A DNA stretch of 64,000 bases from the NCBI GenBank assembly GCA_046530765.1, contig JBHEQS010000002.1, positions 124,001-188,000 of the forward strand, given 5' to 3'. This DNA is from Arsenophonus sp046530765 (lineage in GTDB: Bacteria > Pseudomonadota > Gammaproteobacteria > Enterobacterales > Enterobacteriaceae). Made by a program: the position numbers and the translations under genes. Positions 1-11,553 of the stretch are shown here, piece by piece. Numbering within the stretch: position 1 is the stretch's first letter; the number at the start of each line of letters is the position of its first letter. The notes beneath the pieces were generated by a model, which ran no database searches, was not told the origin of the DNA, and saw only the letters and a list, made by a program, of their open reading frames with translations.

Positions 1-2167
1 ATTTATATATTATATTGATATCTATATAATATAATGTTAGTTAAATATTTTATATAATATAAGCTGAATTAAATTTCATATTTTATAGACTATTTTTATT
101 TATGTAAATTAAACACATTAAATCTATCATAATTTTTAGTTTTCAGTATTTTTATAAAAAAAAATACAATATTAAAATAAAGTTGTTAAAATAATCAATT
201 TATCTTCTAAATGATAATCCTTGAAAAATTAATTGATATTTTAATAAATTTATACAATAGACAAGTTATATATATTGTCTAAATTTTTAGCGGTATATGA
301 AAAACTTGATTATTATGCGTGTTTAATGACTTATTTAAGAATGAATTAAATAAGTTTGTCTAATAGTTGAAATTATTTTGCATTATTAAATAGATTGTAT
401 ATAACAGATTAATGTATATTATTCTTTCAATTCTTAAATGTTAAGTATAAAATTATAAAACAGTGTTAGGTTTTATTCTATAGATTCTAAGATTATAATA
501 ATCAATTATATAACTTACATATAAATTAGATATTAAATAAACTTACAATTTATCTTTAGTTCTCAACTAACATACTAATTGCGTTGATTATACAATATAC
601 TTAAAATGAAATATATAATAAAATTATTTCTTTTATGTTACTTTTTTTAAAATTAAATATAAAAATTTATTTATCTTGTTATTTAAATAAATAAGAATTT
701 ATTAATAATATAAACAAATTTAATTATACTAAAATTGTCGTTATTTTTTATATTAAAATACAATTAATTTGTTTTATTTTTAAATATATATACTTTGAAT
801 AAGTAGTATATATTTGTCGAAAAACAAGTATTATTTATTTATATTGATATATAAGTAAATAATACTTTATAGTTTTAATATTTAAATAAGATTAAATTTT
901 TCATTTTATTATTTAATAAAATGAAATGCAAATTTTATTTAAAATTTAATTACTTATTACTTAAAATATAACACTAATCATCTGTTTTATAATTAAATTT
1001 ATAATTATTACTTTATTTTATGGACAGTAAAGTAATGAAATGTATTTTTATCATTATAACAATTTGCTTTTATTTTAAAAAAAAATACAATAATATTGTT
1101 ATTCTATTAAATTTGTAATTTATATTATTATTTACTAAATATTTTTATTACATATATTAATTTATAAACAATTGATGAATTATGTATATGTTATTATTAA
1201 TTTTAATTTTTTATTTTAGTTTAAATAGATATATTTTTAAATAAAATCAATGCAATAACAAAAAAAATAAAAATTCTATAAAATATTAAGTTTGATTGCA
1301 TCATCATATAAAATTAAAAAATTAATTATATATTTCGTTAGATTATGTAACTTGATCAAAATGTTTACAAAAGAATATTAGTAAATTTATACTATAAAAT
1401 ATCAAACAAGATATAAGTGTTTATTAAAATAATATTAATATTAGCTTTAGTTTTTAAGAAAAAAACTAATTTTAAAAATTTTAAAAATTTTTAAAATTTT
1501 TAAAATTTTAGATTATATATTAAATTTATAAGCTACATAGAAAATAAAAACTTATAAAATATTTTATTAAAAACTTATAAAATTATTAAAAGAAACCAAA
1601 AAAATAAGAAAACTCTATCTTATTCTATGCGAAGCGAATAATTTTTTTTTATAATATATTTATTACAATAATTATTCTTATATGATTATAAAAACTGTTA
1701 CGGATATACAATCTAATTAATCAAATGAGAAAGAAATATTATTAGTAGCCATCATGCTAATTACAATATTACTTTATATAACTATTTAAGTAAAATATTT
1801 ATAACAATAGGTTTATTTATATCTTATGAAAAGCCTTATATATCAATTCGTTCAGAAAAATTAGAATTTTTTTTGGATAATATTATATTTCATTAACGTT
1901 AAAATATTTTCAATTCCTTTTTTTTTGAAAATAAATATCAAATTAACTTTTTTTGTATTTTTTATCATTTACACTATTAACATGATTAAATATATATATT
2001 AGTTAAGATAAAATAAAAAAAACTAATACAACTCTATTATGTAATTGATATTTTTAATATAATTAAAAAAAATAATTTTTTCTATTTTTTATAAAAGAGA
2101 ATATATCAATTCATTCATATAACATATAAAAATTTCACAAATTAATTAATAAAAATAAAAACTTGTT
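1..2167. other. AT-rich region without a recognised gene
   Basis: This stretch is almost entirely A and T, with stops in all frames and no open frame of gene length. In E. coli the dapF gene is preceded by yifL, cyaY and cyaA, so this may be the eroded remains of those genes, but I could not read a convincing motif from any of them. The segment around 1470-1515 is a low-complexity run of alternating A and T tracts. I see no tRNA, and no DnaA-box cluster that would suggest an origin. Confidence 0.6.
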
Positions 2168-2182
2168 ATGATGGAGTATAAG

Positions 2183-3007
2183 ATGCAATTCTCAAAAATG
2201 CATGGCTTAGGTAATGATTTTATGGTTGTGGATGCTATTACTCAAAATATTAATTTTTCTACTGATCTTGTTTGCTATTTATCAGATAGATATAGAGGTA
2301 TAGGATTTGATCAGCTTTTAGTTGTTGAAGCACCTTATGATCCAAATTTTGACTTTCATTATCGTATTTTTAATTCAGATGGTAGTGAAGTAGAGCAGTG
2401 TGGTAATGGTGTTCGTTGCTTTGCTCATTTTGTTCGTTTTAAAAAACTAACAGATAAACGTAATATTAAGGTAAGCACTAAATCTGGTAAATTAATATTA
2501 TATATAAAAGAAAATAAAGATGTTTGTGTTAATATGGGAATTCCTAAGTTTGATCTAAATAAAGCTAAGTTTAAAACACAAAAAGCTAAAAAAACTTATA
2601 TTATTAGAATTAAAGAACATGAAATATTATGTGGAATAGTTTCTATTGGCAATCCGCATTGTGTATTACAAGTTCAAAATATTAATACAGCCAAAGTTAA
2701 TTTATTGGGACCAATTCTTGAAAAACATAAATACTTTCCTGAACGAGCTAATATAGGTTTTATGCAAATTATTAATCATAAACATATTAGATTACGAGTA
2801 TATGAGCGTGGTGTTGGTGAAACACAATCTTGTGGAAGTGGTGCTTGCGCTGCTGTTGCTATCGGTATTAATCGTGGTTTATTAAAAAAAAATGTTCGTG
2901 TTGACTTGCTTGGTGGTATGCTAAAAATTAGCTGGAATGGCTTAGGTTACCCTATATTTATGACTGGATCAGCGACACATGTTTATGATGGTGTTATTCA
3001 TTTTTAA
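2183..3007 (+). CDS. dapF: Diaminopimelate epimerase
   Basis: DapF interconverts LL- and meso-diaminopimelate in the cytoplasm, giving the cross-linking amino acid of peptidoglycan and the precursor of lysine. The product is 274 residues, the same as E. coli DapF. Both active-site cysteine motifs are visible: the N-terminal QCGNGVRCFA and the C-terminal SCGSGACAAVA, together with the starting motif MQFSKMHGLGNDF. The frame is open five codons further upstream (2168), but I place the start at 2183, because a GGAG ribosome-binding site at 2173-2176 fits that ATG and the protein then aligns end to end with E. coli. The next gene in E. coli order, xerC, is a remnant here, so dapF now stands alone. 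Confidence 0.97.
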   Translation: MQFSKMHGLGNDFMVVDAITQNINFSTDLVCYLSDRYRGIGFDQLLVVEAPYDPNFDFHYRIFNSDGSEVEQCGNGVRCFAHFVRFKKLTDKRNIKVSTKSGKLILYIKENKDVCVNMGIPKFDLNKAKFKTQKAKKTYIIRIKEHEILCGIVSIGNPHCVLQVQNINTAKVNLLGPILEKHKYFPERANIGFMQIINHKHIRLRVYERGVGETQSCGSGACAAVAIGINRGLLKKNVRVDLLGGMLKISWNGLGYPIFMTGSATHVYDGVIHF

Positions 3008-3499
3008 CTTTTATTTTATTTAATATTAATACTGTGTTATGCATAAGACTACATAGAAATATATAAAATAAATATTTATTTTATTTGTAATGCATATTCT
3101 TTTTGAATAAATACTAATTACTTATTTTGTTTTTAAATAATTTTATTAATTAATCAGATAACTAAACTTTAATGAGTTTATATCTAAAATTTAAAATAAA
3201 CTATTTAATTATTTATTTGTAATAAATCAAGTAATAATAATTAGATTTAATCATATAATGAAATATAATTATTATTGATATCAGCATAATATAATTTTGC
3301 TAATTTTTAGAGCTTTTATTTATTTATAATAAAGTTTTTATTTTAGTTTGAATAATTTATTATATTGTTTAGTGATTCTAAAAACTATCAATATCATAAA
3401 TTAATTTCATAGGAGTGATATAATCTGAATGTTAATTATTTAATTTTATTTATATTTATAAGTTTGTGAATAACTGTCATATTGATAGAATTAAATAAT

Positions 3500-4063
3500 A
3501 CTGAATATTATTATTAATTTAATATACTAATGAAGTAATGTTTTATGAATATTTTATTATGGATGTATGATAATTTATGTATACTAATGCTTGTAGTTGT
3601 GATATTTATACTTATAAAGGTATAAGTAAATATAGAATCACTATTCCAGTAAATTATGATTTATAAAATTTGGTTGCAGAACTATATCTTGTTAAACTAA
3701 AGATTGTTAATTATTAGTGTTCAGTTAATAGCATTACTATATATGTATATAAATATTAATATAATAATTGAAATAAAATTATAGATATTAAATTCGTAAT
3801 ATGGTTCTTTAAAAGAATAAAAAAACATTTTTGTTATGAGTAATATTTGTAATATTAGAAATAATATAATTCAATAAATTTTATTATTTTTTATAATTTA
3901 CATTTTAGAATAAGTATAATAATTTTATATTATGTCAAAAGTTACTTTATAGACATTAATCTTTTGTTACATAATTTTCTAAAAATTTATGTTTTTTTAA
4001 AAAAAATAGTCAATATTTATAATTCGTACCTCATTTAAGAGTATAAAAATGGAGAATCCTTAA
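3500..4063 (+). pseudogene. xerC: Remnant of site-specific recombinase XerC
   Basis: The 1056 bases between dapF and yigB are where E. coli carries yigA and xerC. No gene-length frame remains. At 3616-3651 one frame reads KGISKYRITIPV, resembling the XerC stretch KGSKERRLPIG. About 320 bases later, near 3945-3975, a trace like the C-terminal YTHLDF motif can be seen with a stop inside; the spacing agrees with the distance in intact XerC. XerC with XerD resolves chromosome dimers at dif. The call rests on position and short motif traces recalled from memory, so the borders are approximate. Confidence 0.55.
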
Positions 4064-4780
4064 ATGTATTTTTATCGACAATTAACATCTATTGAAGCAA
4101 TTACATTTGATTTAGATGATACATTGTATGATAATCGTATAGTTATTAATAAAACAGAAAGTGAGCTATTGAATTTTATTCGTTGTTATGACAATCGCTT
4201 TAATAACATTCAATTTATAGATTTAAAAAACTATCAAAGATTAATTCTCAATCGATACCCTGAAATTTATCATGATGTTACAAAGTGGCGATGGTTATCA
4301 GTAAAAGAGATGCTTTGTTGTTATGGTTATGATCAAGAAGAATCCGCTCGAGGTGCTGATGATATAATGTCTCACTTTTTTTATTGGCGCAGTCAAATCT
4401 CAATATCAGAATTAACTCACAAGACTTTATCTGAATTAGCTAAAAAAATTCCATTAGCAGTTATTACTAATGGAAATGCAGATCCTTATGCTTCCGGATT
4501 AGGTGACTATTTTCAATTTGTTTTAAAAGCTGGGTATGATGGTCGAGCTAAACCATTTAGTGATATGTATTATCTTGCTGCACGGAAATTTAATATTGAA
4601 TTAGATAAAATTTTACATGTAGGAGATGATTTAACAACTGATATTCAAGGAGCTTTGCAAAGCGGAATGCAATCCTGTTGGATAAATGTTGATGGTATAA
4701 ATACATTAATCAATAATGAGAATAATATATTACCTCATATCGAAATAAGAAGTTTAACTTCACTTATTACTCTTATATAA
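4064..4780 (+). CDS. yigB: HAD-family phosphatase YigB (FMN and riboflavin-pathway phosphatase)
   Basis: YigB is a cytoplasmic haloacid-dehalogenase-type phosphatase. In E. coli it removes phosphate from FMN and from the riboflavin intermediate 5-amino-6-(5-phospho-D-ribitylamino)uracil. HAD motif I, FDLDDTLYDN, lies at residues 15-24, motif II (VITNGN) in the middle, and the C-terminal acidic motif HVGDDLTTDI near residue 185. The length, 238 residues, equals the E. coli protein and the similarity runs throughout. A GGAG at 4051-4054 supports the ATG start. It is flanked by decayed xerC and uvrD, so it has outlived both neighbours, which suggests it is needed for flavin supply. Confidence 0.95.
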   Translation: MYFYRQLTSIEAITFDLDDTLYDNRIVINKTESELLNFIRCYDNRFNNIQFIDLKNYQRLILNRYPEIYHDVTKWRWLSVKEMLCCYGYDQEESARGADDIMSHFFYWRSQISISELTHKTLSELAKKIPLAVITNGNADPYASGLGDYFQFVLKAGYDGRAKPFSDMYYLAARKFNIELDKILHVGDDLTTDIQGALQSGMQSCWINVDGINTLINNENNILPHIEIRSLTSLITLI

Positions 4781-4859
4781 TTTATTTTTATATTAAAATA
4801 TAATAATAATTTATTGATATATTTCTTAATTTAATGAGAAACATAAATAAGTAATATTT

Positions 4860-6420
4860 ACTTAAAACTTAAATGAATTTATTTTCTTCTAACGAATCTG
4901 TTTATACTTGCTATTGATAGTGCTTATTTATTGAATATCTATTAACTATTCAATATTACAGATAAATAATAAAATTACATGCGTAATCTTGTTGATTATT
5001 GATATATGATATATCAAGTAATATGTCGATATGGAGTTTAATAATATTACTAATAACATCTTACTGTATAGTTATTACATTCTAATTTACTAAAAAAAAC
5101 AAATATTGTAAAGTAATTATTAATATTATCTAATGCTAGTAATTATTATAACTATTAATTTAAATGAGAGCAAGTTATCATTTCATTAGACTTAAAATGC
5201 ATTAATTATATAATATAAATAAAATATTCTATTTTGATATATATATAAGAATTATTGTAATATAATAAATAAAATTTAGAAACTTACTTGTTACGCTTGT
5301 CTTAATTTATGAGTTCGGAAATTAGTTGATTTTTTAAACCTTTATTATATTAATCGTTTTGAAAAAATAATTGATGAATTTCAGAATGTAGATAGTATGC
5401 ATCGTATATTAATATATTTTATGTTATAAGAAGTAATCTAATAAAGATCAGTTAATTTATTATTCATATGTCCTATAAATAAAAATATTAAACGTTTTTT
5501 TGTAATATTTTAATGCAAAAAAAAATTCTTCTGTTTGAAGAAAATTATATTTCGATCGACCAATATATAAAATATAGATAACATATTAATATAAAATAGT
5601 AATTGATTATTAAAATATCTGTTGACATTATGAACTCATAGTAAGTATATATAGTTTTATTGTAAGTTTAATTGGTTAGATAAATCCAATTATATTTAAT
5701 GTTACATAAGATAATTTAATATAAATGATATTACTTAGATAGTATAAAATTATTTATTGCAGAAACTTACATTTGTATACTAGATAGGTATCGTGCGGTA
5801 TTAAATTCTTTATCGCATTAATATATATTATCATTTCTTTAATTTGTTTAATATTATAGATGGAATTCTTACTTTTACATTTAGTTATCAATTGTAATCA
5901 TGATGCATCATTTTAATAAGTTATTAATTAATACACAACCTCGTGTCGCGTCATTATATAATATAAATATTTAGAGATTATTCATCTGTGCAATGCATTA
6001 AATAAAAACTTCCTTTATAAAGTTTAAATATTTATTATATAAAAGTTCCATGTAATCGGAATCATGAGAATAATTAATAGATTTATTGACTTAATTAATG
6101 TATTGTTTTAAAAAACTGTAGACATGAATTATATGTTTTAACTATTCAAATTATCTACCAACAATATTATTAGTAATTAACTAGTAAAAAAAATGAAAAA
6201 TTAAATAGTTAATTAAAGATTTGACTAATTAGTTTTTTAGGTATTCGTAAATTTTTTTATTAATAAAAATTGTAATATTTAATTATGATACAAAAAATTT
6301 GCTTCATACTTATATTATTCTATTATTGTGTTATATTATAATTTGTATTAAAATTTATCGATTGAATTATGAAAATAAATAATGATATAGTTTACATTGC
6401 TATATATAATTCTGTAAGAT
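4860..6420 (+). pseudogene. uvrD: Remnant of DNA helicase II (UvrD)
   Basis: In E. coli uvrD follows yigB, and helicase motifs can still be read here in the right order and spacing. At 5340-5393 the frame reads LYYINRFEKIIDEFQNVD, matching the UvrD Walker B region RF..IL.DEFQD. NIKRFF is at 5484-5501, FEENY at 5534-5548 and RSTNI in another frame at 5553-5567 (UvrD LEQNYRSTSNIL). GIKFF is at 5797-5811 (GGMRFF), and LVINCNHDASF at 5881-5913 (LIANRNDDAAF), followed by stops. There are many frameshifts and stops, so it cannot make a helicase. UvrD serves nucleotide-excision and mismatch repair; mutL is also dead in this window. The outer borders are approximate. Confidence 0.8.
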
Positions 6421-7259
6421 TTTTATATTTTTTAGTTTTTAATTTTTAGAAAAATATGTTTTTAAGTTATAAGTATATTAGTATCTAATTACAATAACAA
6501 TAATAGATTATATGATAAAATAGTTTCAAATATGACTTTTCTCTATTTTTGATAAAAAATACATATAGTATCAAAAGTTTATTTAGTTGTAACTATTTTA
6601 TAGCAAATTGGTTATCATTAACTTAATATTTTAATTAATTTAAATATTAAGCGACAATCTATTAATAAGTTTGTAACACTGACTTTTATAAAGAAAATAT
6701 TATTGATTTAAAATAACATAATAACAATTATTGCTTAGAAGTGTTTTTATAATGACAATTTTTTAAATATTTTTTTTTGGAATGTATCTAAAATTATATT
6801 TGTAATAATAAAATATATTATTATCTTGAATGCAGATCAGTTTTCTTACTAATTATATTGTTATTTACTTTATACTTTGATCACTGAAACCTTTAGTAAA
6901 TATACCAATAGTATTTAATTAAAAAATATCTGTTTATTGCAACTTTGATTAAAGGTGCAATAAACAGATATTATCTTATATATTGTATATTAACAATAAT
7001 ATATAATATAAGTTTATAAAAGATAAAATGTCAGTTCAAACTAAATAAAAATAATTAATAGTAATTTCTCATAAATGAATCGATACTAAATCAATGAACA
7101 AGCTTCTTATATAAAAAATTATTTTTACTTTTATTTAGACTATTTATATTTATTACATAATTCTTATTTATGTGATTATTATTTCTATAATATAGTCATC
7201 ATATAAAAATTGATTTATTTTACTTTTATATCATTAAATCAGATGAAATTTATTTCATT
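6421..7259. other. Gene-free stretch at a synteny junction
   Basis: No coding region is recognised. In E. coli uvrD and mscM lie far apart on the map, so a rearrangement endpoint lies near here. The main landmark is a long hairpin at 6925-6972, listed separately. Confidence 0.5.
6925..6972. repeat. Long hairpin between the uvrD remnant and mscM
   Basis: A perfect 17-base-pair inverted repeat (6925-6941 with 6956-6972) encloses a 14-base loop. The loop itself adds a CTTT/AAAG stem after one A-G mismatch. It lies about 290 bases beyond the stop of mscM on the minus strand and beyond uvrD on the plus strand, so it could be an old bidirectional terminator, but there is no strong T tract. Confidence 0.6.
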
Positions 7260-10200
7260 TCATAACTCACCAAACTTTCTTGCTGGACTTCTATCAGACG
7301 TATTTTTTATTACATCTCTTAATATAGTGTTGTTAGTTACATCAATCCTTGCATGAAATGGTGGGAATGGTAGTGTAATTCCATGTTGCGCAAAAGCAAC
7401 TAGTATATTTTGATGAACTTCGTGACGAGCTGGCATTCTGTGCCCAATTTCTGATACATAAATACGTAATTCAAATAATTGTATACCTTGTTGCAAATCA
7501 ACAAGGTATACTTCAGGAATTGGATTAGTTAAAATCATTTGAGTTTTTTCTGAAGCATTTAGTAAGATTTGACTAATTATTAAGCTATCTATTTCAGAAG
7601 GCGCTGGAATTGTTAAAACAATGCGAGTAATGCTATCGGACAGAGACCAGTTAATAAATTGCTCGGTAATAAATGCTTTATTAGGAACAATAATTTCTTT
7701 ACGATCCCAGTCTATTAAAGTTGTTGCTCTAGTGTTAATTTTAGTAATACTTCCTGTTAAATCACGAATAGTTACTGTATCGCCAATACGAATTGGTTTT
7801 TCAAATAAGATCATTAGACCTGAAATGATGTTAGCAAAAATTTCTTGCAGACCAAATCCTAGTCCAACCCCCATAGCGGCAATTAACCATTGTAGTTTAG
7901 CCCACTGAATACCAAGCATAGAAAAACCAATTAATATTCCTATAATAGTAATACTATATTTAGTCAAAGTTATAATTGCGTATCCTGTTCCTGGAGTTAG
8001 ATCAAGGTGTTGTAATAAAGCAAGTTCTAATAATGCCGGAAAGTTTCTAATTAGTTGCGCAGTAATTACAATAATAAGTATAGTAATAAATAGTGAGCTA
8101 AGTGTAATTGATTGAATAGTATCTACACCATTAATAGTTGTAGTTGTTGCATTCCAAAGACGAATATTTTCTAGAAAAGAGAATGCTGAATGTATCTCAG
8201 ACCAAATTAAAATTAATGAGACTAATGCTATCATAGTAAGAATAGAGCGCACTAGACCAAGAGATTGTATACTTATTGTATCTAAGTCAATTGTACTTTC
8301 TTCGATATCAACTAATCCTTCAACACTGCTATTGATATTTATATTATTATCACCATCATCTTTTGCTCGTTGAGCGAGAATATTGGCTCGCTTTTGTTTT
8401 GCCCTCTCAAAAGCAATTTTTCGCCTTTGAATAGACATCCAACGACGTATAATATGATAAATAATCAATAAGAAAAACCAGATTGCAACAGATGTTTCTA
8501 GCCTAGCTAGAAGTTCTTGCGATGTTGAAAGGTAACCCAATAGAGCTGCTACAGCGGAAAAAATTGGAGCTATTATTAGTAATAACCATAATATATTATT
8601 AATTGTATTCTCTCCAGAACCACGTCTATCTAAATAAAGAGGTACTCCTACTCGTTTGAGGTTGTGTGTAATTAAACTTAGTGCAATACAAAGTAATAAA
8701 AAGCATAGTCTACCTAAGCTTGGAGCAAATTCTCGATCATTATAATGTTCAAGAGTAATTAAAACCATCATTAATGGCACTATAACAAAAATTGATAGTC
8801 GATAATACCTCATTGCCCTTTTTACGTTTTCTTCTGACCAACCAAAATGAGAAATAAATAGACCATTTGGCATTGCAAAAATAGCACTAATCATAAAAAT
8901 CCATAAAACTGGTGTTGTTGCTCTAACTCCATATCCAATAGCAATAGTCATTTGAAATTGCCATGCGCTTTGTAATCCATATCCAATTGCTGACCATAAA
9001 ATAGGTAATGGAAGTGCAATAAGAATTGACCAAAATACTGTTCGTAAGGTTAAAGTAAAACGATCCTGAGTTACTTTACCAATACTAGTACTAGTCCGAA
9101 GAAGAAAATTATTATAGTGCTGATGTGTACTGATGCTAAAAATAACAATAGCGACAGATGCTAGTAGGTATAGCAAACTATCTTGGGTAGTAAAAATAAT
9201 TTTAATTGCGCTACTAAGTTGAGATAGAGTGTCTAATGATAGTAAACTAGTTAAATCTTTTACTATCGTAATTGGATAGTTAAGATTTATTGGATCTGTA
9301 TCTGCGATCCAGAACATATAGCGATGTGTCGCATCTTTAATATCTGTTAATGCATCTGTTAGCTGAGTTGCTTCAACGTTTAGTTTGGTTAACTCTAATA
9401 TTTCACTATCATAACCAGAAATTATTGAACTTAATAATTCTTTTCTAGTTTGGATTATAGAATCATAAATTTGAGTTTGTTCTTGTGTAATGTTTTTATA
9501 TTTCTTTTCTTTGTTATCTTTATTATTATAATCAATATTTTTTAGCATATCTTGATATCTAAGACGATCAACACGTTTGTTGACAATTTCTCTATCAATT
9601 TGTTGATTTTTTGGAATTTCTGGCAAATGGTATAATTGTGCTCGTAATGCTTCACCCAAAGTAGTTGAACTGCTTAACCATTCTGCTTGCTCACGAATTG
9701 TTCCTAACGCTTGACGAACTGTTAATATATCACTAGAAGTTTGCCGTTGTTTTTTTTCAATATCATTTATTCTGTATGCTTGTTCATTAAGTTTTTGTGA
9801 TAATTTGCTGTTTAACTGTAGCTGTTCCGTTAAGAATTTAGGAAGTTCTCCTGCTTGAGAAACTAATATTTCAGTGTGTTTAAGTGCAAGCTGTGCTTTT
9901 TGCTGACGTTGAAAATTTAAATGATTGCGTAATTGTTTTAGCTCATTATCAATTCTATGATAACGTTTTTTAAAAAGATCGATTCGCAAACGAGAGATTT
10001 CTTGTCGATTATTAGCTGAAAGCTGTGCTATTTCTAGTTCATTAGTTTTTGATTTTCTAGCAGCAACTTCTGTTTGAGCTAAATTATATTGCGCTTTTGA
10101 TAAAGGAGAAAGTGGAATATGTAATGATTCTAATCTTGCAGTGGAATCAGAAAGTAAACGTCTAGCTTCTAATAATTGCTGTGGCAAAGTTACAAGAGAG

Positions 10201-10628
10201 TCGCTGATTTTACGATTTATGTCTTGTTCTTGTTGAATTTGTCTTCCTTGTTCAAGTAATTGGCTGCTAGCCTGAACAATTCGTTGCTCAAGTTCGAGGA
10301 TAGTTATATTTGTCGGTATAGTAACTGTTTTGTTGTTTTCAATAAGAAATTCTCTTTGCAATTCTTTTATAATTTTAGGAAAATCATCAATTGATTCTTG
10401 ATAAGTTTTAGCTTTTTTTTCTGATTCTTGCTCCTCTGATAACCAAATTAGAGAATCTTGTAATGCCTGAATAATTTCTGCATTTTTTAAATTTTTATTT
10501 GCTTCAAGTTGTTTAATTTCTTTTTTAATTTGTATTTCATTAAAATTAATATCTGCAAATGCAGGAATTGTTATAAATAAAAGGCTAAATAGAATACAGA
10601 TTATCAGATGCACAATATGATTCCTCAT
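7260..10628 (-). CDS. mscM: Large mechanosensitive channel of the MscK/MscM type
   Basis: MscM (YjeP) is an inner-membrane, MscS-family channel that opens under membrane tension and lets solutes out during hypo-osmotic shock. The product is 1122 residues; E. coli MscM is about 1107. A signal peptide (about residues 1-25), a long coiled-coil periplasmic region (about 30-450) rich in Gln, Leu and Lys, a set of membrane segments (about 480-930) and the C-terminal MscS pore and beta domains follow in order. The pore helix and glycine-rich GVGLGFGLQEIFAN motif are clear. It lies 31 bases after psd on the same strand, the E. coli arrangement, which separates it from its paralogue MscK. Keeping such a large gene in so eroded a genome implies selection for osmotic protection. 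Confidence 0.9.
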   Translation of the reverse strand: MRNHIVHLIICILFSLLFITIPAFADINFNEIQIKKEIKQLEANKNLKNAEIIQALQDSLIWLSEEQESEKKAKTYQESIDDFPKIIKELQREFLIENNKTVTIPTNITILELEQRIVQASSQLLEQGRQIQQEQDINRKISDSLVTLPQQLLEARRLLSDSTARLESLHIPLSPLSKAQYNLAQTEVAARKSKTNELEIAQLSANNRQEISRLRIDLFKKRYHRIDNELKQLRNHLNFQRQQKAQLALKHTEILVSQAGELPKFLTEQLQLNSKLSQKLNEQAYRINDIEKKQRQTSSDILTVRQALGTIREQAEWLSSSTTLGEALRAQLYHLPEIPKNQQIDREIVNKRVDRLRYQDMLKNIDYNNKDNKEKKYKNITQEQTQIYDSIIQTRKELLSSIISGYDSEILELTKLNVEATQLTDALTDIKDATHRYMFWIADTDPINLNYPITIVKDLTSLLSLDTLSQLSSAIKIIFTTQDSLLYLLASVAIVIFSISTHQHYNNFLLRTSTSIGKVTQDRFTLTLRTVFWSILIALPLPILWSAIGYGLQSAWQFQMTIAIGYGVRATTPVLWIFMISAIFAMPNGLFISHFGWSEENVKRAMRYYRLSIFVIVPLMMVLITLEHYNDREFAPSLGRLCFLLLCIALSLITHNLKRVGVPLYLDRRGSGENTINNILWLLLIIAPIFSAVAALLGYLSTSQELLARLETSVAIWFFLLIIYHIIRRWMSIQRRKIAFERAKQKRANILAQRAKDDGDNNININSSVEGLVDIEESTIDLDTISIQSLGLVRSILTMIALVSLILIWSEIHSAFSFLENIRLWNATTTTINGVDTIQSITLSSLFITILIIVITAQLIRNFPALLELALLQHLDLTPGTGYAIITLTKYSITIIGILIGFSMLGIQWAKLQWLIAAMGVGLGFGLQEIFANIISGLMILFEKPIRIGDTVTIRDLTGSITKINTRATTLIDWDRKEIIVPNKAFITEQFINWSLSDSITRIVLTIPAPSEIDSLIISQILLNASEKTQMILTNPIPEVYLVDLQQGIQLFELRIYVSEIGHRMPARHEVHQNILVAFAQHGITLPFPPFHARIDVTNNTILRDVIKNTSDRSPARKFGEL

Positions 10629-10659
10629 ATAATATTATTTTAGATAAATCTATTGAATT

Positions 10660-11553
10660 TTATGAATTACTATACTCATTATTATTTAGATAAATTGATT
10701 CTCCCAATAATTCACCTACACGAGTTACTCTTCCTTTCTCTAAAATAGAATTAAATTTAATATGATTAGATTGAAATAAATTTATAATGGTTGAACCTAA
10801 CTTAAATTTTCCCATTTCTTCTCCTTTTTTTATATATACTGAACCTATCTTATTTTTTTCCGGGTAAGTCCAACGCTTAATAATCCCTTTGCGTTCATTA
10901 TTGAATCCTCTATACCATATAGTATTTATGCTTCCAACAATTATTGCACCTATTAGAATTTGTGCAATTTTTCCAACTATAGTATCAAAAATACAGATTA
11001 GGCGTTCATTACGTGTAAAAAGATTAGGAACATTTTTTGCAATCAAATTATTTACTGAGAATAGATTACCTGGAATGTAAATCATTTCGGTTAGCAATCC
11101 GTCACAAGGCATATGGACACGATGATAATCTCGTGGAGATAAATAAGTAGTTATAAATAACCCATTGCGAAACTTATTAACTAGTATATAATTGCCCGCT
11201 AATAATGCGGTTAAACTATAAAAATAACCTTTAGCCTGTAATATCTGATCATTTACAATTAATCCTAATTGGCTTATGATACCATCCGCTGGCATAGCAA
11301 GTTGATTTTCGCCAAGAATAATAGGGCGAACATTTTTTTTTAATGGACGAGCAAAAAAATCATTAAAAGTAGAATAAGATGAAAATTCTTTTTCTTTTGC
11401 TTCTGTCATATCAATTTTATACAATTTAGCAAAAAGCCTGATTGCTAATTGAGTAAGTACAGGTATTTTCTGATCTGCAAGCCAACCAACCAATTGTGTC
11501 AACATTTGTTTTGGTAATAGATATTGTAATTTAATCTTTATTTTTTTGAGCAC
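10660..11553 (-). CDS. psd: Phosphatidylserine decarboxylase proenzyme
   Basis: Psd converts phosphatidylserine to phosphatidylethanolamine in the inner membrane and processes itself to form a pyruvoyl group. The frame extends to an ATG at 11574, but I choose a GTG at 11553-11551: a GAGG site lies five bases upstream, the N-terminus then matches E. coli, and the cleavage motif LGST falls at residues 252-255, so the pyruvoyl-forming serine is Ser254 as in E. coli. Asp90 and His144 of the self-cleavage triad also fall at E. coli numbers. At 297 residues it lacks most of the non-conserved acidic C-terminal tail of the E. coli protein (322). It is the first gene of a psd-mscM pair. Confidence 0.94.
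   Translation of the reverse strand: MLKKIKIKLQYLLPKQMLTQLVGWLADQKIPVLTQLAIRLFAKLYKIDMTEAKEKEFSSYSTFNDFFARPLKKNVRPIILGENQLAMPADGIISQLGLIVNDQILQAKGYFYSLTALLAGNYILVNKFRNGLFITTYLSPRDYHRVHMPCDGLLTEMIYIPGNLFSVNNLIAKNVPNLFTRNERLICIFDTIVGKIAQILIGAIIVGSINTIWYRGFNNERKGIIKRWTYPEKNKIGSVYIKKGEEMGKFKLGSTIINLFQSNHIKFNSILEKGRVTRVGELLGESIYLNNNEYSNS

Noticed and set aside
1470..1515. Alternating A and T tracts resembling a tandem repeat
   Set aside because: Low-complexity sequence of changing unit length; no regular period that would mark a functional repeat.
6391..6415. A trace like the UvrD motif LHSAKGLEF
   Set aside because: Only LH and an isolated Ala match, across frames; too weak to place the uvrD end with confidence.
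7621..7908. A 95-codon plus-strand open frame inside mscM
   Set aside because: Antisense shadow of the conserved MscS domain coding region; no independent start signal.
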